NCBI GenBank assembly: GCA_025093555.1
Contig: JAIWNF010000019.1
Coordinates: 558,001 to 622,000, forward strand
Source of the DNA: Circinella umbellata
Taxonomy: Eukaryota; Mucoromycota; Mucoromycetes; Mucorales; Lichtheimiaceae
DNA length: 64,000 bases
Reading direction: 5' to 3'
In this document: positions 48,742-60,498 of the stretch, piece by piece
Numbering within the stretch: the first letter of the stretch is position 1
Layout: each line of letters starts with the position of its first letter
Notes under the pieces: generated by a model
What the model was told of the DNA's origin: nothing
Database searches by the model: none
What the model saw: only the letters and a program-made list of their open reading frames with translations
Program-made: the position numbers and the translations under genes

Positions 48742-50301
48742 TTACTTTGTAGTATTATCTTCATTATCATCATCCTCTTCCTCACGTATTGGCATTAGTT
48801 TTGATGTTGCTCCACCAGTACTGCCTGCATTATTTATTGAGTCCATAGAAAGCATGGTGGAATTATCCGTTGGTAATGAAGCCATCGTTCGTTTGACCCA
48901 TTCGCTTTCCATACGGAATATAACCCATACCCATCGGCGAATCACTTCCAACAGCTGCATCATAAAAATGCTTCCTGCCAACCTTTTGGCATACAAATGT
49001 GAGCCAATCTTAAGACTCCATGTTGTTCGTAGAAGAAAGTCTATGATCATTGCTGCATAGTATAGTCCTGCTTCATTAAAGTGAAAATGACGTCGAAAAC
49101 GGACAATTGGTTTCGTATAATGACGAATATGATGTTGATGTGCATGGTTGGTCATCATTGTTGTTCGTGAAGATGCTGAGACGTTGATTAAACTCCAATC
49201 CATTGAAATATCCCACCAAAACGAATACATGGAGTTCAAAAATACAAATAGCACCCTATGAGAAGTTTCTTAATATAACACCTTTAAGAACAAACAACAT
49301 CCCCTTCCCTTAATTCTTAAAATACTTACCATAATCGAAATAGTCCAGTGTCGCTAACCCACCAAGTGCTTGGCACTGATCCAGTGGCAGCTATATATCG
49401 ATCTGCTTTCTTTTGAGATGCTGAAATAAGAATTACAGGAAACGCTGATGCGTATTTAAGTGCGTTCCAAAGATGTCGTTTACATTCCCCACCAGAATCG
49501 ATATATTCAGAAAGACATTGTCGTAATCGAATCATATAAGGTAGACTAAAAGTTTGAGATAAAGCTATTTATATTAGATTTGATATGGAAAAGCGGGAAA
49601 TTAGATTAATTTATACCTAATTAATAATGGAACAAGAACATCTCGGTAACACGGATTATCGTTTGTTGTTGCTGAGCAACATGTTGAAAATAAATCACCA
49701 AAAACGTTTGAAAAACTCGTAAGAATATCAGCTAATATTACATCACCAAAATAAACGTTTGAAAATAGATTTGGCGATAATATTCTGCGTAGCACTCTAT
49801 TATTATAAAAAAGTTATTTCATTAAAACAATAATTACGTTAGTCCATTCGTCCATATACATATAGCCCCCCCCCCTCTTTCCCCTTTTCTTGTTTTCTGT
49901 CTTTTTTCCTTTTGTTTTTACCTAATAAATCGTTCACGCTCTTTACGATATAAATTCTTTCCAGGCCACAAAACTAATAAAACGGCAAAAACATAACATA
50001 AAATAGGTGTCCAGTGCCAAGGTGAGATCCAATTATACCACCAAACGTTACAAATTATAAGTCCAGTGGCAATGGTTGCCAAACCAAAAATAGGCTGATG
50101 TAGAGGTGAGTTTTTTTCAACGCCATGAATTAATAATAGTTGAGCCGGATCAATATGTTGTTTGTTAAGCAGATATAAATTAAGTCCCCAGCCCCATAAG
50201 CCAATGCAAAAGATGACGATCGGTCGGTAGATTGCTGAAGGTAATAGATTGTCTACCATGGAATGTTGCATTATTCCTCCACCTCCACCATCTGTATCCA
50301 T
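48742..50301 (-). CDS. EXS-domain membrane protein (Erd1-like)
   Basis: Four exons (minus): 50301-49922, 49796-49617, 49545-49330, 49255-48742; 429 residues. There is no SPX domain. The N-terminal half has several hydrophobic spans (AIYRPIVIFCIGLWGWGLNL, FGLATIATGLIICNVWWYNW, WTPILCYVFAVLLVLW). The EXS domain follows: VYFGDVILADILTSFSNVF, YMIRLRQCLSEYID, HLWNALKYASAFPVI, FWWDISMDWSL, FLLRTTWSLKI, EVIRRWVWVIFRMESEWV. This is the region shared by XPR1/SYG1 phosphate exporters and yeast Erd1, a Golgi protein tied to retention and phosphate recycling. Size and absence of SPX favour Erd1-like. The C-terminus is acidic. Confidence 0.85.
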
Positions 50302-50847
50302 GACAACGGCTACAATAGATGGAATTGAACTATTGGTTGTTATTTGGTGGTGATATTACTCAGTTACTAAATTTTGAAAAAACAAGAGAAGGAGAAAGGA
50401 GGGGAAAGAGTGTGTGTAGTTCCTGTTACTTTGTTGTGAAATCCTGTAATAGATTTAAGAAGAGGAAGAGAGAGAAAGAAGAACAAAAAGGAAGGTTTGT
50501 TTAGAAGCTTTGATTAGAAAAAATGTAACATGAAAATGTCAATTTGGAACTGAACTTGAAAAATATGTTAATTATAAAAAACGTTGTCGTCGATCACTTT
50601 TTTTCACGAACAGCCTCCTTAATAAAGCTTTATTATTTTTGTGTATATGATGCGCCGCATAATTTTTTTCTTTCCCTTTCATACAAAAAATCAAACGCTG
50701 GTATAATATTATGAAATCTTAAGAAAAAAAGACATTTTTAACGCCGTCGGAATATATATCTTTTTCTTTTGTGTGTTATGTACAAAAAGGTCTTGTCGAC
50801 ATGATGAGGAAGGAAGAGAGAAAGAACAAAAAAGAATGAGATTATAA
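50302..50847. other. Spacer between EXS gene start and HSF gene end
   Basis: 546 bp containing the EXS gene promoter and the 3' UTR of the HSF-type gene. No further gene seen. Confidence 0.55.
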
Positions 50848-52861
50848 TTATTGTGCATCGCGCGTCAAGGACGGGCTAGTTGATACAAGCGGCGGTAGCC
50901 TGACATTCGCTATACGTGAAGTTGAAGAAGGTGGGGCAATTGTATCGGACATGTGGGGGAGTGATATACGACGTCGCTTAATATCTCCACTTGGATCGCC
51001 ATAATCATATTTATCGTTGTTCTTGTTATCAAGATAACTATCCAAATGTTCTGTTCTTGTTATCGTATTGCTAGAAATATTTGTTGTCTTTATAGTTACA
51101 TTGGATGGTTCTAATACTGAGGAAAAGGTCTCTGCCATACGTGGGAGTGTATTACTATTATGATGATTGAAGTTATTGACATTATTATGCTTATTATTCA
51201 TGGTGGATGATGTATTGTTGTCGGTAGTATGATCGTTAGTTTGGTGATAATGATAACTGTAAGTTTTGCTGACGTGGTAAGAGTCTCTATTTGGGTGTTT
51301 TAGTCCTCCGGGTAGAACACGGAACTCATGGTCATGATTATCATGTAGTGAGGATAGCTCGTTTTTTGATAATGATGGTGGAACTGAAGTCGGTGGTGAT
51401 GATAAGGAATCAGTTGATTGACACTGTTCGCGTAACTGATCTACTGTTTTAGCGTTTAAAACGGTAAGTTTTCTTTTCTCTTCTTCACAGTTCATACGTT
51501 TCATTGCTCCCATATCATTGTCCAAGTTACTATTTTTTTCTCTCCCATTCCTTCTCATTTTCTAAGAAAAACTTACTCTTTTCAATATATTCCTGGTCAA
51601 CATTTGCTACTATACAAATTTTAATAAAAGCGAAAAAAACCACTATATTGATTGATTTCCATATGCATTTTTATAAATTTTTTACCTTCGGTGAGTGTAT
51701 ATTTCGCGAGTCCTAATAAGGCTGAAATCGTCTATGCCCATGTGCGAAAAAAATAAATTGTTTGGTAAATACGGTGGATCTTATAATAATAAATAACAAT
51801 AACAATAATAAAAGTAGAACATGTGCTCCTGTTTGCATGCTTATTTATGAGAAAAGGCTTTTTTTTTTTTTACCTCATTCTGCCGAGTTTGAGCCAATCG
51901 TAGCTGCAGGATATAATTTTGTGCTGTAGCGCTTTTTGCTTCCATTTGTTGCATACTATGTTCAATTTTAGCCAATCGTTGAGGGATTTCTTCGGTGGCC
52001 TCGCTATTACCACTTGAAAAGGTATTTAAAATAGAAGATCCAGATGCGCCACCAGAAACTGGTCCTCCTACATCAGCCATAGATGAATCTGATAATGGTT
52101 GACGACAATGCCCTCTTTTACGAACAATATGGTGTAGCAAATGACTTGAATCTCGACGGAAGCAATCGTGTCGGAATTGCCAACCCTCCTGTTGTTGTTG
52201 TTGTTGCTGTGATTGCTGTTGAGTAGATTGTTGTTGTTCGCATTGATTTGGGTTTGCCGGGACTTCGGAATCACAAACTTTACGAAATCCATATACTAAG
52301 GAATATATCATTATATAGTATAATAAAAAAAATTAATTTTATAAATTTCTTCTTAATCTTGACAGGGAAGATGACTAAAGAGTATATACGTGAAAAATAA
52401 TCCGTATATATAGTATGTAAATGATCGTGGCTACACGTTCACAACACTAAAAAGAATTTTGTCATTTTTTTTTGTAACATACAGTTGAGTTGCCGAACAA
52501 AGCTTTGCCAGTTGTTGTGCTTAAAATATTGTGGTAACACCGATTTTGCAAAGGCGGCTGCATCCGGTACATATAATCCTTGCCCATTACTGGTCCAGCA
52601 CGCCAAGTTATCTGTAGAACTATCATTGATAATACTAAAAGAGAAAAAAGTTGTTTGTTTAAAGAAGGGAAAATAATTATCAACGGAGAAAAGAGAAAAA
52701 AGAATCTTTACTTACAACCATAATTTTTTAACAAAACTTGGTAACGTTTTTCTTCGCTGTAGTTCACCTTGTAAGTGTGGTTTTTCTTCTTCAAATACAA
52801 GTTCACCATGTTGCAAACGAGCTTGTCCTGTTTCTTCGAATACAAGATCGTTAATCTCCAT
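50848..52861 (-). CDS. Heat-shock-factor-type transcription factor
   Basis: Five exons (minus): 52861-52716, 52634-52483, 52295-51874, 51712-51686, 51561-50848; 1,461 nt, 486 residues. The DNA-binding domain begins after about 40 residues: LPSFVKKLWFIINDSSTDN, then VLPQYFKHNNWQSFVRQLN and LYGFRKV, then WQFRHDCFRRDSSHLLHHIV. The wing between YGFRKV and WQFRHD carries a Gln-rich tract (SQQQQQQQE). A heptad region (RLAKIEHSMQQMEAKSATAQ) follows and could mediate oligomers. The rest is Ser/Asn/His-rich. It could correspond to Hsf1, Sfl1 or Mga1 classes; I cannot decide. Exons 4-5 (27 nt and the last) are chosen only by phase and splice sites and are less sure. Confidence 0.85.
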
Positions 52862-55800
52862 TATAGCGATGTGATGTAATATAGAATTAAATATGCGTGT
52901 TATGTGATAATGGGTATATAAATATGTGACGAAGATAGAAGTATAGTTGATATTATTATGTTGCTATACAAGCTATCGAGTATTAAGTAGAAATGTATTT
53001 CTTTTTGGGGGTGAAAAGGATAGTGATGATGCTGGTGATATTAAATCAAATGGTAAAATGAGTAGAAAATCGATAGAAAAAAAAAGAAAGGAAGAAAGGA
53101 AGAAAAGAAAAAAAAAAGGAGAAAAAGGAGAGTGAAAGAGCAAAAACAGAGAAATAGAGAGTGGGCTGTAGATGGGAAACAGAATATCAGAGAATTTTTA
53201 TTTTTTGTGCAACAGAAAGAAGCTACAAAAGTTCCAGTAAATCGGGCTTTCTTTGTAAACGCGTCATTTTGAGTTCTAGAGCGTGACGATTTTCTAAATT
53301 TCCTTTTATATCATAAGTTCTCTGCTGGTATTCTCTGGTTCCCCCTTCTTGTAATTACAGTTTACGCCCAAACTTAAAAAAAGTTCGTCCTCAACAATAT
53401 AGTATTATTTGCTCTATATGATAATACAAATGAGTTATTAATATATAAGCATTTCTTATTATTTTCCGTTCGTATATAAGATAAGCTACAAACTAGATAT
53501 ATAAATATTGTTGTATTTCATACTCTACTACTAACAGCTGCTCACTTCTTCGTAATATTACATAATCTTGGAAGGTAAAAAAAAAAGTCCCATTAATAAA
53601 ATATGTGTCGGATATCGGGTACAAGCGTTTTTTATTCCGTTCACCAGAATATTCTACTGGGTCATATTCTATAAATAATAGAACTTCTATTGTAACCGAT
53701 TTTCTTATTTCGTTATCTTGGTTTTTTAATTGTTTATTTTTATTATTTCCAAAACTTAAAATTTCTCGGGCTTATGCAAAAATTTTGGTTAATCAATAAA
53801 TAGAAGAATTTCTAGGAAAAACAATAAACCGGATTATAAAGAGCAAACATGACTCTTGGTGGAATGTGATTTGTGTCACAGTGTGCAGAGTCCTTTCTAT
53901 TATTATCGTCATCATTATTATTATTAATAGAATTAGAATCATTTACTTTTATTGTTGTCGCATAACTCAATGGCATATAAACTAATGCTTTTTTTTATAC
54001 GCGTGTGTGGCATTCTGTTTCTGTGTGTTGTACGTTATTTTACCGCCTTTTTAATTTTGATATGATAAGAACAATAACAACGATGAAAAAAACGAGGAAG
54101 AGGAGAAGGTTGTTGATCAGAGTGAGTTTCAAATTTTGTAATAGCTAGTATATATTAGTGTTATAGGAAAGAAACAAAGGAGGAGAGTAAAAATTTCATT
54201 TTATTAATCTTCTCCGGGTAGTAGCAAAGTTCTTTTTTTAAACTTTTATGTTCCTTTAATGTTCTTTTTGACAAAAAAAAAGGACATAATGTGTGTATCT
54301 TTATATACGCATAATAATTATTTATAAATAATCCATTTATCGGCTTTTTCAGAATAAGACGTAAAGCATCTCTATATTTTAAATACTTAAGGAATACATA
54401 TTACCTTTTTTTATAGAGTACTGTTTTATTGCAAAATTCAAGAAAAAGAATCTGCTATGTAGTGGTTCTTTATCTTTGAATTACCCCTTGTTCATCATCA
54501 TTTAGGTCACAAGTTACACTCCTCTTTTCATTCATACGTGGTAATAGAGTGACACACATATTACATTACTCACAGATCAGAATACGTAATATATTTAGCA
54601 AATATATTTATTGTATATATTTACTATAATATTAGTTATTTATTCTTGTTCTCAAGACCTAATATAGCGATGACATTACATGTTAACTTGAATTAGAAAG
54701 TGAATTATATTGTAACCAAAGTAAATAAAAGCTACAAGTCATTTGTTTTGATGTATAAACACGTTCTATCATCTCGTATTACCGAGTTTTTATAGATAAA
54801 AATAAATGACTGTAAAGTCGTTTGTTGGGTACCGTCAAACAGCTATTTTTCGTTTTTACTTTCTTTTTTTAACATGTGTTCTAATACTACGTATATATAC
54901 AGAGAGTAGGCGTTAGAGATCTTTTTCTTCGTACGTCAACATATATATAATTATATGTTACTATACATATTAGTTTCATCAAGTAAAGTGATCCAGTACA
55001 CTAGAGTTATTTTGCCATATATAATCGAATTATTTAATTATTGTCCTGAATATTTTTAAAAAAACAAGTATGTAAAGTATCTTCACAACGATTGGATGAA
55101 ATAAAAAACAGAAGATCGTTGTTTGTACACAATACAATATGGAACCGTTTATTTATTTATTTATTCTCGTCATTAATGTAATTACTCTTTAATCTCCTTT
55201 TTTTAACAAACATCAGTAATATTCACTTCATGTGTATTAATCCTTGTCTCCTCCCATTAACACTCAAAAACAAAATCTCTCTCACGTTTTGTTTTCACCC
55301 ACGATAATACCAACTGCGACTAACTATTAACAATTATTATAGGAATATTATTTTATGCACTTGCGACCAACTTTGTGATAGTATAATTAATCAATTGGAA
55401 ATGTAGGAGGAATGGTGAAAAGTTGAGTAATGTATCTTATTTTGATTGAGACTTAGAGTAGATCTGTTCAAACTAGTTATCACAAGTTGGAGGAGGTTGA
55501 GTATAGAGATAATAAGAATAAATTGTGTAAGCATGTATATTGAAATTATGTATGGATGCATGGCATATTATTTCTTGAATTTACCTTAGATACCTAATTC
55601 GAATAAGTGATTTATCAAAAAGATTATTCTTTGCTTATACTTGATGATAGAGTATCCCAACGATTCAATTAATTATAATATGTATAACTATATATATATA
55701 CTGATAATAACATGCTAAACCCACTAGAAAATACAGCGGGTTTTGTGATTAGTTAATTAATTAGTAAGTTATAGTAAATTAACAAATATATAACCAACTT

Positions 55801-56233
55801 ATTTTCTTCACATCACATCACCCTTATTTCTACTATTCATTCATTACATTGCATAAAAAAAGTTGACATTAAAATCCATGATCTAACGTTTATATAACGT
55901 GTATACTTGCTTTCCAACCATCCTCCTCCCTTCTTTCGCTCTCTTTCCCGCGCATATACACATACACTCTCTATCTCTCCATCATCCATAATTCCTTCTA
56001 GCGTGTTTTTTTTAAAAAATCTATACAAAAAGTTAAAAAAAAAAGATATTTATTCTCTTTTTTTCGTAATCCATGCTTATAATAAATGAGCCGGTTTCTT
56101 TTTCGTTTTTTTTATATATATAAAAGTATGAAATGTATGGTTGGGAAATTATATGGTGAACAGCGGGGGAAGAAAAAACGTTGCGATTATATACGTATGT
56201 AGTTATTTCGAACCCACAAAACAAAAGACTTGC
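52862..56233. other. 3.4-kb intergenic stretch
   Basis: Upstream region of the HSF-type gene and 3' side of QCR9. A purine-rich tract (53070-53160, aaaagaaaggaagaaaggaag) is probably in the HSF gene's 5' region. No gene, RNA gene or transposon found. Confidence 0.5.
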
Positions 56234-56547
56234 TTATTGTTCATACTTGTCCTTGATATCCTTCCATTGTTTCTAATCGAAATCAAATCATCGTAATTAA
56301 GTTATACATGAATTTATTTATTTATTTTTTTATCTAACTTTCTTTAAGTATACACAAATATATGTATAAACAAAAATAAACTTACGCCCTTGTTAGCATC
56401 ATCCCAAATCTTGTCGGTGAGGGTGTCGAAACCCATGTTGAAACCAATGGCCGAAACGAAAATAGTGGTAACGAAGACCGAGTTCTTACGGAAGAATGTG
56501 TTGTAAATGGTACGGGTAAGACCAGACGAAGCGGCAGCGGCAGGCAT
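56234..56547 (-). CDS. QCR9: Cytochrome bc1 complex subunit 9
   Basis: Two exons (minus): 56547-56386 and 56272-56234; 66 residues, the normal size. TRTIYNTFFRKNSVFVTTIF leads into a single membrane helix, then FDTLTDKIWDDANKGKQWKD and a charged end IKDKYEQ. This matches Qcr9/UCR9, a single-span subunit of respiratory complex III next to the Rieske protein. The second exon of 13 codons is too short for ordinary gene calling. Confidence 0.92.
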
Positions 56548-58410
56548 TTTTTTATAAATTAGAGTAGGGGGGAATTGAAAAGGGTGAAAAGGACTTTGGA
56601 GGTTTTTTGTTGTCGGTCAACAAAAAAAAACAACAGCACCAGGCATTCACCGCAAAAGTTGATGTCACAAATCTAGTTAAAAAAGTCCGAATACTTTATT
56701 TGGAAGAACAGTGTTAACTTTTTACTATGCGCGCAATTGCTATTATGGGGTTTAAACGTTTTCAATAATAGACATGATTATTATTAACCCCTTCTCTTCC
56801 CTTGATTCCTTACTGGTAGATGAAAAAATACTACATGCTTGTATTTAATATTCATGCGGCTTAACGTTGTGGTAATTCAGGATAGTTATTAATAACATCC
56901 TATTGATACGAGATAAAAAAAAATCAGAATAAAGACATCTTGTCTCTCGTCATATTAATTTCCATTTCCTCCCATAACTTTTTCGTCCATTGGGATGGCT
57001 TTTAGTGTTATTATAATGTTTTCCATTAATCAAAGAGTCAAATTGAGAATAAAATCCAGTATTAATACAAACTTATCTATAGAAAACCTGGATAATGAAT
57101 GATAACGATCTATTAATTTCGCAAACAATATGTATAAAAATTTTATATCAATATGATGTCAGAGAAAAATAAAGAACATTACATTCCTAATTTTTTTATA
57201 CATATGATAAAGAAAAAAACAGAATGCAAAAGTTGAAGAAGGAGGAAAAAACTAACAATTATGGAAGAGGACGACAAGGAGTCCAAACTCTCTTTTTCAC
57301 CATATCACGTAGCTCCGTATTATCCATCATATAATAGCATAGAGAGAGAAAGATGTATGGCACATACTTCCTCAAACGGTAATGGCGCAACATGCCTAAT
57401 AAGGGGCTGAATTCATTACGAGGAGTAAAAAATAAAAGTAGTGTTTCCTTAAACGTCAGTTTTTAAGGTAATATTCTTATGAGTGTTCCATGATTATTTT
57501 CCTACATCAACTAATATAAAATAAATATATAAAACATACTTATTATGAGGGAGCCAAATGATACCATTCCTTTTTGTCTTTTCAAAAAAAAAAAAAAAAA
57601 AGAGTGACTTTGACGCCATAATTACGACAGTGAGGAGCATAATTTTATTTTTGTTGACGTTTCATGAAAAGCATGAAAAGCATAAAGTATTCTAAATATA
57701 TAGAAATAACATAGAAATAACACACATACATACAGCACACGCATGCTAATGATATAATAAAAACAATACATGTTCTATATATATTAATATGCCACACATG
57801 AAACGCACTTTTTATTCTATTAATACTGGTATTTGCTGCAATTAACGAAATATCTATTGCTTTCTTTCTCCTTTGGTGAGCCAACTTCATTTTCTTTTCT
57901 TTCTTCGATCTATGTATGACAAAAGAGAATTATATAATACGTAGCAATAATAACAACATTAATATTATTATGCATCTACAAAAATCTAGGGGACATTTGT
58001 ATTCGATTTATATTCTATTATTGTTACCCATAATTGTTTGTTAATTTTCTTTCCCTTTTTTTATCTTTCTTTCTTTCTCTCTTATATTACTTTATAGTTA
58101 TATTATTTTATTTCTAGAGCAAAAGCAATTTCGCTCGTTCTTATATCTTTTTAGTCTTTTTATCTTTAGCATAACAACAAAATAGAAGTAGATGTTGCCT
58201 CGGCCACCGAAACTATAGCAACAGAATATATATATATAATAATCCTCTCCGGAAAAAACGCTCAAAATATGAATATTGTTCGTTCAAAACTCCTTCAAAT
58301 TTATCTTCCACAAGTCTTTCGCTTTCAAAGGTATAATAAATAATTATGGTTTAGTGCAACAAACAACTATTTTAATTATTGAGCAATAGTATTAACAATA
58401 TAACATTAGT
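56548..58410. other. Intergenic, QCR9 and G-alpha upstream region
   Basis: 1.9 kb. A minus-strand frame ending at 57259 (EFSPLLGMLRHYRLRKYVPY onward, stop TAA) looks more protein-like than its surroundings, but I could not connect it to a start or a family. An A/T-run of about 18 lies at 57584-57601. Nothing else seen. Confidence 0.45.
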
Positions 58411-60498
58411 ATGGGCTTATGTCATACCGAAGAAGATATAAATAATATTCAACGCAACACTGAAATCGACAGACAATTAGAACGCGATCGTAGTCGACGT
58501 GAAAAAGAATATAAAATTCTACTTCTCGGTATATGCTGGGAATAATATTAAGCCTTCCTATTTTTCTTTTTCTTGTTGTATCATTTATACTTTTAATTCT
58601 AACATATGATTATTATTTATTACTAGGGAGTGGAGAATCGGGAAAATCAACTATTCTCAAACAGATGAAAATTATTAATCAAAACGGATATACAAAACAA
58701 GAATTATTTACATGGCGAGTCATTGTATATCGAAATATCGTTGAATCTGCTCAAGCTCTTACTCAAGCCATCGCTGATTTTAGACTTGATTTTGAGTTGC
58801 ACGAAAATAAAGTAAGAATTCATATTGAAATTAGTATTACTGTGTAAATCTGGCTAGCAACCTAATGGTAACTCTATATTTTATTATTCTCGTTATTTCC
58901 TCAATTATTATTTTTAAGAGGCACGCGCAGAGGATACTTGAATACCAGGTACCTGGTGATCCAAAATTTGAACTTGATACCGATCTTCTCGATGCCATCG
59001 AATCAATATGGAAAGATTCAACAGTAGCCTTATGTGTCGAGGAAAGAAGACACGCGTTTTATTTAATGGATTCAGCACCCTAGTATGTTGTTTATAAAGA
59101 ATCTATGTAAAAAAAATTATGGGGTAAAAGGGGTAGGGTAGAGAGGAAAGCGAGGATGAAGAAAACAAGGATAAAAAAGGAATGATGTTTATGTGGCCCC
59201 TACTATACTCAGACGTCACATTTTTTTCTTTTTTATGCAGATCATTTATTTTGAAAGAGACAAATCGATGATATGGCTAATGTTTATTATTTAATAAAAA
59301 ATAGTTTTTTTACAGAAATTAGACGTATAGGCGATCCTAATTATATTCCAACAGAACAAGATGTGTTGCGCGCAAGATTAAAATCAACAGGTATTATGGA
59401 AATTCGGTTTAAATTGGGAGGTCTTTCTATTCAGTAAGTCCAAAATTGAAGAAGGGAGAACAAAAATGAAAGATATATGTATATCGATATTTTAGGAAGG
59501 GGAAGCTTCCAATGTGTGTGTGTAATAAGTAAAAAGAAAAAGTGAATGTCTCTATATTGTATACGTGATATGACTCGCATACATTATAGTACATATACAC
59601 AGGAACATATACCAAAACAGAAAATTGGGCGTATTTTCCATGCTTATGAAACCAAAAATAAAAAATAAAAATACATTTTTTTAGCATGTTCGATGTTGGA
59701 GGACAACGATCGGAAAGAAGAAAATGGATTCATTGTTTCGATTCTGTTGCATCAATTATTTTTTGTGTTGCTCTAAGTGAATATGATCAAGTACTTTTAG
59801 AAGAATCTCGACAGGTAAAATACATTTCTTTATGCGAGTCTATTTTTTATATTGCTTTATAACAATAACAATATATGGCTTATATTTCCCCCTAGAATCG
59901 AATGCTTGAAAGTTTATCACTATTTGAATCAATAATTAATAGTCGATGGTTCATTCATACCTCAATTATGTTATTTTTAAATAAGGTTGACTTATTTAAA
60001 AGTAAAATAATGCGAGTACCATTGGAGAAGTATTTTCCAGATTATGGAGGTAATAGTCTTACTTCATTACTTTTTACGTATACCCAGGCATACTATATAG
60101 TTTCTTATGGATCGATCTTATTTTTTACTACGTAGGAGGTCAAGACGCAAACAAGGCGGCAAAGTATATCTTGTGGCGATTTTTACAAACAAACAGAGCA
60201 AAACTCAATATATATCCACAGTAAGGATTTATAGAAATATATTTAAGCAGCAGAATATAATATAATGATTTATTTATATACATCCTTCCACTATGTATAA
60301 AATAGTTTAACACAAGCGACGAATACATCAAATGTAAATAACAAAAACAAATACAGTGATAGCATAGCGCTCTCTGATAAAGAAACCAAATACAAACTAA
60401 CTATACTTATTCATGTTGATACGTAGATCCGATTTGTATTTGCTGCTGTAAAGGAAACATTGTTGCAGAATGCCCTGCGAGACTCTGGCATGTTGTGA
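58411..60498 (+). CDS. Heterotrimeric G protein alpha subunit (Gpa2/group III-like)
   Basis: Nine exons: 58411-58528, 58627-58811, 58919-59082, 59305-59433, 59685-59814, 59896-60049, 60136-60220, 60306-60333, 60427-60498; 1,065 nt, 354 residues, the usual length. MGLC gives myristoyl-Gly2 and palmitoyl-Cys4. P-loop GSGESGKST, switch I region [12 protein letters not shown], switch [19 protein letters not shown], base recognition FLNKVDLF and TQATNTSN are all present. The end ([20 protein letters not shown]) resembles fungal group III subunits that act upstream of adenylate cyclase in nutrient sensing; that class is my inference. There is no pertussis-toxin cysteine. Exon 4 uses the upstream acceptor at 59303-59304, because the nearer one would create a stop. 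Confidence 0.95.

Noticed and set aside
60306..60333. Unusual base-recognition motif TQATNTSN in G-alpha, instead of TCAT
   Set aside because: To my knowledge several fungal group III G-alpha subunits carry TQAT-type motifs, so this is probably class-typical and not a defect.
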